64,000 nt of DNA, from NCBI GenBank assembly GCA_005217565.1, contig SJCO01000022.1:34095-98094 (forward strand). The letters are read 5' to 3'. This DNA comes from Puteibacter caeruleilacunae (GTDB lineage: Bacteria; Bacteroidota; Bacteroidia; Bacteroidales; Prolixibacteraceae). The notes beneath the pieces are model-generated. The model had not been told where the DNA came from. It saw only the letters and a program-made list of their open reading frames with translations, and ran no database searches. How positions within the stretch are numbered: the stretch's first letter is position 1; every line of letters begins with the position of its first letter. Positions 27,105 to 37,000 of this stretch are shown in pieces. Position numbers and translations under genes: made by a program.

Positions 27105-29498
27105 ATGAAATTAAGAATAGTCATAGTTTTAACTCTTCTCGTTGTGTTTGGAAGAAACAATGTGTTTGGACAATACACACTGAAATCACCTACCTGGCAA
27201 GTACAAATCAATGAGCAGGGGCAAATTGTAGAATACAAGACAAAAGGAAATAAGAATGCCATTGCATTTCGTAATGATAAGCATGCTGGGCCTTCTTTTG
27301 AAGGGGTTGAGCTTTCGGTTGAGGATCGTAATGCGTTGATATTTTCAGGACAAAAAGGGACGCTGAAATATCATCTGCAATATAAAAATGACGACGCTGA
27401 TTTACAGATCGTTGCTTCTATAAAGAATGAAGGGAGAGAGCGTTATGACGTAAAGTACGAGCGTCTGATTCTCGGTGTCGATACTTATATGAATAAATAC
27501 CCGGAGTGGAACAATAAGTTTTTCCCGACTATGCTAAGGGCTGAAAAAACGCACTTTGGTGGCTATTTTATGTCTCCATTGGGTAGAGTGTTGGCATTTG
27601 CTTCTCCTGATCCAATTGCTTCATGGAATTACGAGTATCACAATCATCGTCCTTATAAGAATTATAAAAATGCATATGTCGCAGGTCATCGTATCTATAC
27701 TGTCAGTCTTGATTTATTGCATTGTTTGCCATTGCCTGATAGACATCCACAACATATGAATGAGTTGTTGCCAGGTGAAGAGCACACGGTTAGGTTATAC
27801 CTGAAAGAGTTAGGAGGACTAGATGAATATAATGACTTCATAAGCTCGATAACCAATGCTCCTGCTATTGAGCTTGATCTTTATACTGTCGCTGAGAATG
27901 AGATGATTTGCGGTAAAATTGTATCAGAATCTAAGCCGCAGGTTAAAGTGTATGGACCCAAAAATGTTGTTAAACAAATTGATCCTGTTCAACGTGAAAA
28001 CGGAGTATATGACCTAAAGTTTAAGATGGATAGAGGCATTGGTCAGTACAAAATCATAGCGAGTAATGAAGAAGGTCAAGTATCAGAAGCCATTGCATTT
28101 TGTCGGGAACCATGGAGTTGGTACCTTGACAGAGCGCGAAATGAATCCTTAAAATGTAAGCCTACATCAACACACCATGCTGAGTGTTTTTATCCATTCT
28201 ATAGCTATTTCCTGGCGCGCAAACACTTGCCTAATAAGGAGGTTGATAAACAGGCAGAAGAGATCTTTCAAAAACTGTTCTTTGAATTGTTTGATCCAGA
28301 GACGAAAGAGATGCGTGATGGTAAATTTAGAATCCAGGATGCTGCGACTATGATTGGTGTGCTTGCCGATAGATATCAGGTGACGAATGATATTACCGAC
28401 ATGGAAAATGCTGCGGGATTGGTTGAGTTCTTAATGCGTAAACAGAGAGAGGATGGAGGCTTTTATAGTGGCCACAATGTACATTATACTTCGGTGATTT
28501 ATTTGGCTAAGTCGATTATGGAATACCTTACTGAAGCCAAAGTGCTGGCTTCACAATTTCCTGAATGGAAGACGCGTTACAATCGCCACCTCGAAGCAGT
28601 ACAGAAAGCCTTAGATGATTTGGCAAAACGTGGAGATAATGTGGAAACTGAGGGCCAGATGACCTTTGAAGATGGCATGATTTCTTGTTCGGCATCGCAA
28701 TTAGCATTGGGAGCCCTTCGATCTGATGATGAGGACGTGAGAAATAAATATCGGGATGCGTCATTGATGTTAACCGACAAGCACAGGTGTTTGACTTACT
28801 TAAAAATGCCTGATTCTCGTATGGTTGGAGCTACGTTAAGATTCTGGGAAGCACAGTATACAATAAATATCATGCATGGAATGATGAATTCTCCATGTGG
28901 ATGGTCTGCCTGGAAAACATATGGGATATGGTACCAGTATTTGCTTACGGGCGATGAGAAGTTTCTGAAATTGGCCATGAACTCATTAGGAACTTTTATG
29001 CAGCTGGTTAATCATGAATCAGGGAAACTACGCTTCTCTTTTACACCTGATCCATATATCGAGACCATGCAATATTTAGAGACACCTGTTGGGTCGGGAA
29101 AAGCTGAGTTGCAACCTGTATTATTAGGGGAATCATACATTGACATGATGAGTTATTGGCATAGATACCCGCATCCAACGTGGAGGCAAAAATGGGGGAT
29201 CGATAACTTCGTACATGAGGTATTTAAATGTATGGAAGAGGTCGCTCTAACGAATGCATACATCGTAGAACAGCCTGATGGTACCTTCAATACTTACAAT
29301 TGTGAACTCATTAACGAGGGTGGGACCTTGACTGTTAAAGCAAATGAGGAGCTTGTAGATAAACTGCATGTGAACTTACGCAATACCTATAATATTGATT
29401 TTTACGCTAAAACATCTGCTTCTTATAAAGAGGTGACGGGTGTTAAATGGGTAGGATTAGTCCCAGATGATATTAAGGTATATAGCAAGATTAAATAG
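27105..29498 (+). CDS. Secreted predicted alpha/alpha-toroid glycan-degrading enzyme, family uncertain
   Basis: 797 residues with a signal peptide (MKLRIVIVLTLLVVFGRNNVFG). The first ~320 residues look like a beta-sandwich (WQVQINEQGQIVEYKTKG, LKYHLQYKNDDADLQIVA). Residues ~340-690 are helical with the spacing of a six-hairpin toroid (AATMIGVLADRYQ, CSASQLALGALRSDD, MMNSPCGWSAWKTYGIWYQYLLTG). A short beta tail ends the chain. Such folds occur in GH88/GH105/GH154-type uronidases and in several polysaccharide lyases. I cannot assign a family safely; GH154-like uronidase is a guess. Position between a sulfatase and a GH20 gene supports a role in the same glycan pathway. Confidence 0.6.
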   Translation: MKLRIVIVLTLLVVFGRNNVFGQYTLKSPTWQVQINEQGQIVEYKTKGNKNAIAFRNDKHAGPSFEGVELSVEDRNALIFSGQKGTLKYHLQYKNDDADLQIVASIKNEGRERYDVKYERLILGVDTYMNKYPEWNNKFFPTMLRAEKTHFGGYFMSPLGRVLAFASPDPIASWNYEYHNHRPYKNYKNAYVAGHRIYTVSLDLLHCLPLPDRHPQHMNELLPGEEHTVRLYLKELGGLDEYNDFISSITNAPAIELDLYTVAENEMICGKIVSESKPQVKVYGPKNVVKQIDPVQRENGVYDLKFKMDRGIGQYKIIASNEEGQVSEAIAFCREPWSWYLDRARNESLKCKPTSTHHAECFYPFYSYFLARKHLPNKEVDKQAEEIFQKLFFELFDPETKEMRDGKFRIQDAATMIGVLADRYQVTNDITDMENAAGLVEFLMRKQREDGGFYSGHNVHYTSVIYLAKSIMEYLTEAKVLASQFPEWKTRYNRHLEAVQKALDDLAKRGDNVETEGQMTFEDGMISCSASQLALGALRSDDEDVRNKYRDASLMLTDKHRCLTYLKMPDSRMVGATLRFWEAQYTINIMHGMMNSPCGWSAWKTYGIWYQYLLTGDEKFLKLAMNSLGTFMQLVNHESGKLRFSFTPDPYIETMQYLETPVGSGKAELQPVLLGESYIDMMSYWHRYPHPTWRQKWGIDNFVHEVFKCMEEVALTNAYIVEQPDGTFNTYNCELINEGGTLTVKANEELVDKLHVNLRNTYNIDFYAKTSASYKEVTGVKWVGLVPDDIKVYSKIK

Positions 29499-29555
29499 GT
29501 CAAACGCTGATGCTATTTGTATCAGTACATATTTGAAGTTTTTTAAAAAATTATC

Positions 29556-31196
29556 ATGAAGTATAGAGTAAGAATTTTACTATTGCAATGTGTTTTGTTT
29601 CTCTCCGTAATCACCTTTGCAAATGACAATAAGAAATTAGGAATTATTCCCCAACCCAATAAAGTGGAGGTTATAGAAAAGGGAAAAGATTTCGTTTTAA
29701 GCGAAACGACAGAGATATATTATTCAGAAGGCTTGAAAGATGTTGCACTGTTTTTACAGAAACGAATTAAAAGATCAACAGGCTTTAATTTGGTTGTTAC
29801 CGACAAAAAGCAAAAGAGGGGCATCAGAATTGAATTAAATGAAAAGCTTAGCAAAAACAGCGACGCCTATACTCTGGTAAGCGGGAAAAAGAGTATAACT
29901 ATTACCGGTGATTCTCCTCAAGGAGCATTTTGGGGAATTCAAACATTGCTTCAACTCCTGCCTCCGGAAATCTATTCAAAATCGGTACAAACCGGAATAA
30001 GCTGGCAGGTTCCTGCTGTGAGAATTGAAGACGAGTCGCGATTTCAAAGGTTTAGAGGATTACAGATTGATATTTCCAGACATTTCAGAACTAAAGAAGA
30101 AATTCTGGAAACCATAGATATGATGGCAATCCATAAATTGAATACACTACACCTACATTTTTCTGATGATGATGGATGGCGAATTGAAAGTAAGGTTTAT
30201 CCGAAATTAACGTCGGTAGGAGCACAGGGAGATAGGTCAAGCAAGGGCAAAGGTGATTTTTACTTTTTAACCCAGGAGGATGTGAATGAGATCATTGCTT
30301 ACGCTAATGCTCAGTTTATAAATGTTTTGCCAGAAATTGATATGCCCGGGCATATGCATGCAGTAATACGTGCTTATCCTGAACTGGGGAGTGAGAAAGA
30401 TACCAGGGCGAAAAAGAAAGTTATTAGGATTGATGAAAAAGGTGCAGAGTTTTGTCGTAACATCTTGCGTGAAATGTACCAGCTTTTTCAGTCTGATGAG
30501 TTTCATCTCGGCTTTGATGAGGTAAACCTGGGGGCTGAGGTATATAACGACGAAGAAATTACGGCCTTTGCAAAAAAGATGTCTGCGTTTGTTAAAGAAG
30601 AATTGAAGGTAACTCCTGTGTTATGGGACGACGCTTTTGAAAAAGGTATTCAGAACAAAGATTATTTAATCCAATGGTGGCGTTTTGGTCAAATTGCGTG
30701 GTGGAAAGATATTGAAATGCCAATGGATGCCAAATTGCAGAAACTTGATCAACCGTTTATTCTTTCTCCGGGAAACTATACCTATTTAGATATGGCAAAT
30801 ACCAAGAAAGATGGCGGTGCAAGATGGGGTGGAAATATCTCTGTTGCCGAAATATATGCTTGGGAACCTTTGTTGGATTTAGTCAATTACGATGAAAGCA
30901 AAAAACATTTGGCTCAAGGAATAATTTCTTGTGTTTGGAGTGAGCAGATTAGAAGGATGAATACCTTCGAGGCACGAGTATATCCGCGGCTTGCAACCCT
31001 TTGCGAAAAATGCTGGGCTAAACCATCCAGTGATAGATTAGCGTGGAGCGAATACCGGGATATGATTTTATCGAAACAATTAAAACGATACGAGGTTTTG
31101 GGGATTAATTATTGGAGTATTGATAATCCCGAGAAGTTAAAAAGCTTAAAAGCACTAAAAAAAGTAGATAATAAGTCGGCTGAAAATGCCAACTAG
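29556..31196 (+). CDS. GH20 beta-N-acetylhexosaminidase
   Basis: 546 residues with a signal peptide ending FANDNKK. The GH20b N-terminal domain (LGIIPQPNKVEVIEKG ... GAFWGIQTLLQLLP) is followed by the catalytic barrel: RFRGLQIDISRHF, LHLHFSDDDGWRIESK, LPEIDMPGHMHA, and the catalytic Asp321-Glu322 pair in HLGFDEV. The Asp polarises the substrate N-acetyl group and the Glu is the acid/base. A Trp-rich C-terminal wall follows. It removes terminal GlcNAc or GalNAc from oligosaccharides. With two sulfatases in the locus, a sulfated glycosaminoglycan or mucin-type glycan is likely. Confidence 0.95.
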   Translation: MKYRVRILLLQCVLFLSVITFANDNKKLGIIPQPNKVEVIEKGKDFVLSETTEIYYSEGLKDVALFLQKRIKRSTGFNLVVTDKKQKRGIRIELNEKLSKNSDAYTLVSGKKSITITGDSPQGAFWGIQTLLQLLPPEIYSKSVQTGISWQVPAVRIEDESRFQRFRGLQIDISRHFRTKEEILETIDMMAIHKLNTLHLHFSDDDGWRIESKVYPKLTSVGAQGDRSSKGKGDFYFLTQEDVNEIIAYANAQFINVLPEIDMPGHMHAVIRAYPELGSEKDTRAKKKVIRIDEKGAEFCRNILREMYQLFQSDEFHLGFDEVNLGAEVYNDEEITAFAKKMSAFVKEELKVTPVLWDDAFEKGIQNKDYLIQWWRFGQIAWWKDIEMPMDAKLQKLDQPFILSPGNYTYLDMANTKKDGGARWGGNISVAEIYAWEPLLDLVNYDESKKHLAQGIISCVWSEQIRRMNTFEARVYPRLATLCEKCWAKPSSDRLAWSEYRDMILSKQLKRYEVLGINYWSIDNPEKLKSLKALKKVDNKSAENAN

Positions 31197-31288
31197 GAAA
31201 ATCAGAAGTTAAGGCCTAAGTAATAGGAAAATATTTATTGGAAGGTGGTTTCACACGAAGCCATCTTCTTGAATTAGAAAGTCATATT

Positions 31289-32890
31289 ATGAAAAAAATA
31301 TCACTTATAGTGCTCATTGTAATGCTCATGGCATGCAATGCTTTTTCAAAAAATAAAAAGTCGGGTCAACCAAATATTTTTTTCTTCTTTGCTGATGATT
31401 GGGGGAAGTATGCAAGCACATACAACTCATTTGCACCAAACACCGCATTTGAAACCCCCGCACTCGACAGGTTTGCAGAGGAAGGAGTAAAGTTTAATCA
31501 TGCTCATGTAACGTCACCTTCGTGTACTCCTTGTCGAAGCTCTTTGTTATCGGGGCAGTACTTTTACAGAACAGGACTTGGTGCAATATTACAGGGAGCT
31601 GTTTGGGATCCTGATATTCCCAGTTATCCGCTTATACTTGAAAAAGCAGGTTACCATATTGGCTATACATACAAAGTGTGGTCGCCAGGTACTCCTCAAA
31701 ATGCTCCTTACGGCGCACCCAGAAACGAATATCAAAATGAAGGAAAACGTTTTTGTAAATTCTCACAAAGCGTAACAGCGTTGGTGGAGTCAGGGAAATC
31801 TGTTGAGGAGGCGAAGGAAGAAATTTATAAAGATGCATTGACCGATTTTCGTTCTTTTATAGCCGCACGTGGAGAAGGACAACCATATTGTTATTGGTTT
31901 GGTCCAACCAATACTCATCGTACCTGGGTAAAAGGATCGGGGAAAGCTTTATGGGGATTAAATCCGGATGACCTTAAAGGAAAAATGCCTGATTTCCTTC
32001 CCGATGTACCGGAAATACGTGAAGACATGTGCGATTACCTTGGAGAAGTGCTGGCTTTAGACGAGATGTTTAAACGACTAATGGCAGAAATTGAGGCTAC
32101 TGGCGAAAGAGAAAATACATTGGTTGTTGTTAGCGGCGACCATGGTATTCCAGGTTTCCCACGAGGTAAGTGTAATTTGTATCCGCTGGGTACCGAGGTG
32201 GCACTTTTTGCCCAGTGGCCGGAGAGGGTAAAAGGGAATCGCGTTATTGAAGATTTTGTTAATCTGATGGATTTAGCGCCAACGTTTCTGGAGGCAGCAA
32301 ATGTGGAGATTCCAGAATGCATGACAGGGAGAAGCATAATGCCTTTGCTGCTGAGCTCACACGGCGGACAGATTGATAAGGAGCGTGATTATGTTGTAAC
32401 CGGAAGGGAACGCCATGTTGCTTCAGCCCGTAAAAATTCGTTACCTTATCCACAGCGGAGCATTCAAACAAAGGACTTCTTATATATTCGGAATTTTAAG
32501 TCAGATAGAGAGCCAATGGGCAAGCACGATTGCTTATCTGAACCTCGCACAGAACCGTCGTATGAGGTGCTTCAGCGAAAGACCTATGCAGCCTATCCAG
32601 ACATGGATGGCAGTCCTACAAAAGCCTGGATGATTAAGAACCGAAAAGATGAGAAATGGGAAATGCACTGGCGTTTAGGCTTTGAGAAGAGACCAGAAGA
32701 GGAGCTTTACGACCTCCGGAAAGATCCAGACTATCTGAATAATGTTGCAACAGATCCTGCTTACGCAAGTGTGAAAAAGGAACTTCGGAGCAGGTTAATG
32801 AAGGTTCTTAAAACAACGAATGACCCTCGTGTAACAGGTGATGGCTCGGCCTTTGATAAAGCTCCGTATGTACGGAGCAAAAAGAAGTGA
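31289..32890 (+). CDS. S1-family sulfatase with CTPCR motif, lipoprotein
   Basis: The ATG at 31289 is used because it starts with a lipoprotein signal (MKKISLIVLIVMLMAC, Cys16); the longer frame adds 17 unlikely residues. 533 residues. The metal site is NIFFFFADDWG. The formylglycine motif is SCTPCRSSLLSG with Cys79, so the fourth motif position is Cys, as in the heparan/N-sulfoglucosamine-like branch. GDHGIPGFPRGKCNLYPLGT supplies further active-site residues. Desulfation of a hexosamine is plausible but unproven. It is the last gene of the ECF-controlled PUL; no terminator is obvious after it. Confidence 0.9.
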   Translation: MKKISLIVLIVMLMACNAFSKNKKSGQPNIFFFFADDWGKYASTYNSFAPNTAFETPALDRFAEEGVKFNHAHVTSPSCTPCRSSLLSGQYFYRTGLGAILQGAVWDPDIPSYPLILEKAGYHIGYTYKVWSPGTPQNAPYGAPRNEYQNEGKRFCKFSQSVTALVESGKSVEEAKEEIYKDALTDFRSFIAARGEGQPYCYWFGPTNTHRTWVKGSGKALWGLNPDDLKGKMPDFLPDVPEIREDMCDYLGEVLALDEMFKRLMAEIEATGERENTLVVVSGDHGIPGFPRGKCNLYPLGTEVALFAQWPERVKGNRVIEDFVNLMDLAPTFLEAANVEIPECMTGRSIMPLLLSSHGGQIDKERDYVVTGRERHVASARKNSLPYPQRSIQTKDFLYIRNFKSDREPMGKHDCLSEPRTEPSYEVLQRKTYAAYPDMDGSPTKAWMIKNRKDEKWEMHWRLGFEKRPEEELYDLRKDPDYLNNVATDPAYASVKKELRSRLMKVLKTTNDPRVTGDGSAFDKAPYVRSKKK

Positions 32891-33012
32891 ATTAGGAAAG
32901 GGTAGTATATGGTGATATTGAATTTTACATTTTCGGTAAATTCTTGCAATAAATCAGTTTATTCTCATTAAATTTAGATGTCAAGTAAGAATATGTATGT
33001 AAAATTAACACA

Positions 33013-33687
33013 ATGAAACAATTTATAGTAGTCTTGTTTTTCGCCATGTTGTTGTCTTCTAAAATGTACGGACAATGCAGTATTGATGAGCTATTCCCCA
33101 TTAAACATGGGATGACGAAATCACAGGTAGTAAAAGTCTTAAATGATCAAGAGAACATACAAGATGTAAAAGAACTCGACAATAAATGGGATCATCCCGA
33201 ATATTTAAAAGGGGATTCTGTTTTACTGTCACAGGTAAATTTTAAGTTTAAAACGCACGACTGCCTTGATAGCAATAACAACGAGGTAATATTGCTTTTT
33301 GCCGATGATGTCCTTTATGATATTACCTTGCGCGCTTGGTTCGATTCCAATAGTTTTGAAAAGTGCCACAACAATTATCGTTCTCTGTTTGCTTCACTTA
33401 ACAAGTCGCTTCCGTGTTATGAAGAGGTTTCTATTTCAAGAAAGTATGGAGGAGAAGCTGAGAAGGTTAAAATTGGAGAAGGATTCAGGTTGTATCGCTC
33501 TGAGCAGGATATGAAAAACAAGCCTTTAGAGTATCCAGTGGTTCTTGAGTATAGTACCGACTATAAGTGTGTAACCAATCTCTTTTCTGGTGAACGCTGC
33601 AGGACTGGTAAGATCAATAAATATATGCTTCACTTAGGGTATTCCAACTTAAAAGGAACCAAACACGAAGGAAGAGGTTTTCATTAA
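33013..33687 (+). CDS. Secreted protein of unknown function
   Basis: 224 residues with a clear signal peptide (MKQFIVVLFFAMLLSSKMYG, then QCSIDELF). The start region FPIKHGMTKSQVVKVLN resembles the small helical SmpA/OmlA-like entry found in some periplasmic lipoproteins, but the rest does not match anything I recognise. Six or more cysteines (C-S, HDCLD, KCHNN, PCYE, YKCV, ERCRT) suggest disulfides. It stands alone between two PULs in the same direction as the first one. Confidence 0.6.
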   Translation: MKQFIVVLFFAMLLSSKMYGQCSIDELFPIKHGMTKSQVVKVLNDQENIQDVKELDNKWDHPEYLKGDSVLLSQVNFKFKTHDCLDSNNNEVILLFADDVLYDITLRAWFDSNSFEKCHNNYRSLFASLNKSLPCYEEVSISRKYGGEAEKVKIGEGFRLYRSEQDMKNKPLEYPVVLEYSTDYKCVTNLFSGERCRTGKINKYMLHLGYSNLKGTKHEGRGFH

Positions 33688-34055
33688 AGTGTAAGAAGTA
33701 TTGGGTGTTGGCAGGGATTAAGGTGTTGAGTGTAGCTTAATTCCTGGCTTTACTATCTGTAAGCGTTCGAAAGGTTTTGGCAGTATGTAGTTTATAGCTA
33801 CAGCTACGATAGCCGCTGCCTTTTGTTCCGGATGGGACATTTTCTTTATAATGATGAACGCTAGTGAATCGTGGGATTTCAGCAACCTTCACCGTGCTTC
33901 TCCCATAACCTATGAAAAGCACTTCCTTCTGTCGTCGATATATTCACAGGTCTATCGAATAGTTTTTTAATAACCTATTATAAATTGGGATAATAGTATT
34001 TTATTTCTCTGGGTAACTTTATTTTCTTACGTTTTAATCATGATTAAAGTTTTTG
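33688..34055. other. Intergenic region, nothing convincing
   Basis: Converging transcription end. A 61-codon open frame on the minus strand (33737-33922) and a 40-codon one in another minus frame look like chance or decayed sequence. No terminator with a T run is visible. Confidence 0.5.
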
Positions 34056-37000
34056 CTACCTAATACTTTCTTTAAACTCCCGTGGGCTTTTGCCAAACTT
34101 TTCCTTAAAGCATCTTGAGAAATAGGAGGAGTTTTTAAAACCCACACTATACATTACTTCGGATATATTTCTTGTTGGATCGGCCTCGAAGACCTGTTTG
34201 GCATGATTGAGCCTGTAATTATTAACGAAATTGCCAACAGAATCTCCCGTAATTGCTTTCATTTTACGATTGAATTGAATGTAGCTATATGACATCTCTT
34301 TAGCAAGATCAACCATTTTTAAATCTGGATTTGAAAGATTCTCTTCGATATATGAAATAAGGTCTTTAATGAGTTTTTCATCAGCAGGAATTATATTTAG
34401 ATCGTCGAAAGCAATTCCATACTTCTCTTTCAAAGACTTTTGAATCTTCTTACGTGACTCCAGTAAATTATCAACCTGTGCTTCCAGGTGGTTTATTTGA
34501 AACGGTTTGGTCAAATATGCATCAGCACCAACATTTAATCCCTCTATTTTTTGTTCTGTTGTACCTTTGGCTGTTAGCATTATTATTGGGATATGTGCTG
34601 TTTTCGGATTTTCCTTTAATAAACGACATAATTCTGTGCCGTCCATTTTTGGCATCATAATATCGGTAATTATTAGAGACGGAATCTGCTCTTCGGCACT
34701 CTTTACCCCCTCAACTCCATCCGTTGCCTTCACTACTATAAACCTATTCGAGAGGATACCAGAAACAAACTCTAACATCTCAGCATTATCTTCGACAACC
34801 AAAACAATTTCCTGTTCTTCTGCATGATTATTTTGCATATGAATTGCTTCATCTTCAAGTGCCCTTGCTGACTGAGCTTCAACCTTATTTCGTGTTTCTA
34901 AATCATTGTCAAGCAAAGGGAGCTCTATTTTAAAGATGGCATTTTTGCCATACGTGCCTGTTTCGATGATGGTGCCTCCATGCATCTCTATAAAACTTTG
35001 GCTCATTGCCAGCCCAATACCCGTACCTGTTTCTGTATTTTGCAATTGATAAAACCTTTCAAAAATTCTTTCTTTTTCATTCTCTGGTATTCCTTCTCCG
35101 TCATTCATGATGAAGATCTCGACCATATCTTGATCCGTTATCAATTGGGTTTTTATCCTAATTTCCCCATTAGGAGTAGTGTGTTTTATGGCATTTGATA
35201 AGAGGTTATAGATTACTTTTTCTACTTTGTCATGATCGAAATTCATATAAATAGTTTCATCCTTGCCTTCAAATTTCAGATGCTGCTTGTTATATTTCAT
35301 TTCTTCATTAAACGAAACGGTTATGTTTTGAATAAACAGGTTTATATCAGAGTTTTGCAGCGACAATTCTATTTTACTCTGCTCAAGTTTTCTAAAGTCC
35401 ATTATTTGGTTGATCAACTGATGTAACCGATTGACATTCCTATTAATAACCGAAAAAGTTTGCTGGTCTGATTCGTTTAAATTCAGTTTATTGGATAGTT
35501 TCTCTAATGGCCCAAGTATGAGCGACAAAGGTGTTTTTAGTTCGTGTGATATATTGGTGAAAAAACTCTGCTTTGCTTCATATAGTTCCTTTTCCTTACT
35601 CTTTTCCAACTTCTCATATTTCAGTTCATGTTTTAGAAATACCATTTTCCTGACATAGGCAAAAATCAAAGTGAATAAACAGATGATAATTAAGCTAAAT
35701 GTGATTATGGCAAATGTTGTTTGATACCAGGGAGGCAGAATAGTGATATCTAACTCAACAATCTCAGGATTTTGAACATTGTCGGAATTTGAACTGGAAA
35801 CCTTAAAGGTATACTTACCTGGAGATAGGTTTGTGTAGTTCGCGTAATTTCTTTTAGAGGAGGTTAAAATCCAATCTGCATCAATCCCTTCCAGTTTATA
35901 CTGAAAACTATTCTTTTCAGGATTAGATAGCTGGATTCCTGCAAATTCTAACGTTATCATGTTGCACTCGTAGGGAAGTTCAATGTGGTCCATATTTGAA
36001 ATTGCCGTTGGTAGTATTACTTTACCAAATAGTTTTTCACCAATCTTTACTTTTTGATTAAAGATACTTAGTTTGGTGATTGAAGTAATTGGAAAGGTTT
36101 GATTGGGTTTAATCAGCTCTGGATGAAAGGCAGTTAAACCAAAAATACTTCCGAATATCATTAGCCCTTCCCTGGTCTTAAACGAGGAAAATTTATGAAA
36201 AAGATTTGTTGCTAAACCATCTGAAGTGGAATAGTTCAGATAGGTATTATCCTTTGTATTATACATGAAAATTCCGTTGTAACTACTAAGCCAAAGGTTT
36301 TCCCTGGAGTCTTCTTCGATTCTAAAAATACTGCTTTCTTGCAAGTTCAGCCCATTTTGAGTATGTTTAAAACTGAGCGTGTTATCGGATTGATCTAACT
36401 CTACTAAATTAAGACCTCCATAAAAAGTTCCAATCCAAATTCGATGGTTACTATCTTCAAAAATGTTTGTTAATTCATTCTGGCTTAATGATGATAAATC
36501 GCCAAGCTTGTGATAATAGTGATCTAAGGATATTAATTCCTTTTTGCTTTTGGCATGGAATAACCCGATATCAGTTGCAATGTATATGTGATCATCTTGA
36601 GTACAAGTGATCTGATTTACCCTAAGAAATGAATCTGGATTAATTTCCTTCAACTGAACAGGTGTCTTGGTTACTTTTCCTGCAATCAAATTTTCGACAT
36701 GGTTATTAAAGTCAAGGCATAAAACCTTTTCTTTACAACCAATCCAAAGCCTGTCATAATTATCGATTTCAAAACAAATGATCTGTTTGTTGGCCAATAA
36801 CTTTCCTAATTCGCTGTTGACATTAATTCTTGTAAGTGTATCCTTTTCCAGATCATAAGCATACAAGGTACTACCATGACCAATTAATACATACCCATTT
36901 ATTTCAATAAGACTATAATGGCCTAGGTTTCCAGGCATATGGTCTAAAGACAGAACATCGAATGACAACTCCTCAAATGTTGAATTATTTAAATTATTAA

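Noticed and set aside
33737..33922. 61-codon minus-strand frame
   Set aside because: No start context or family; likely chance sequence in a convergent intergenic region.
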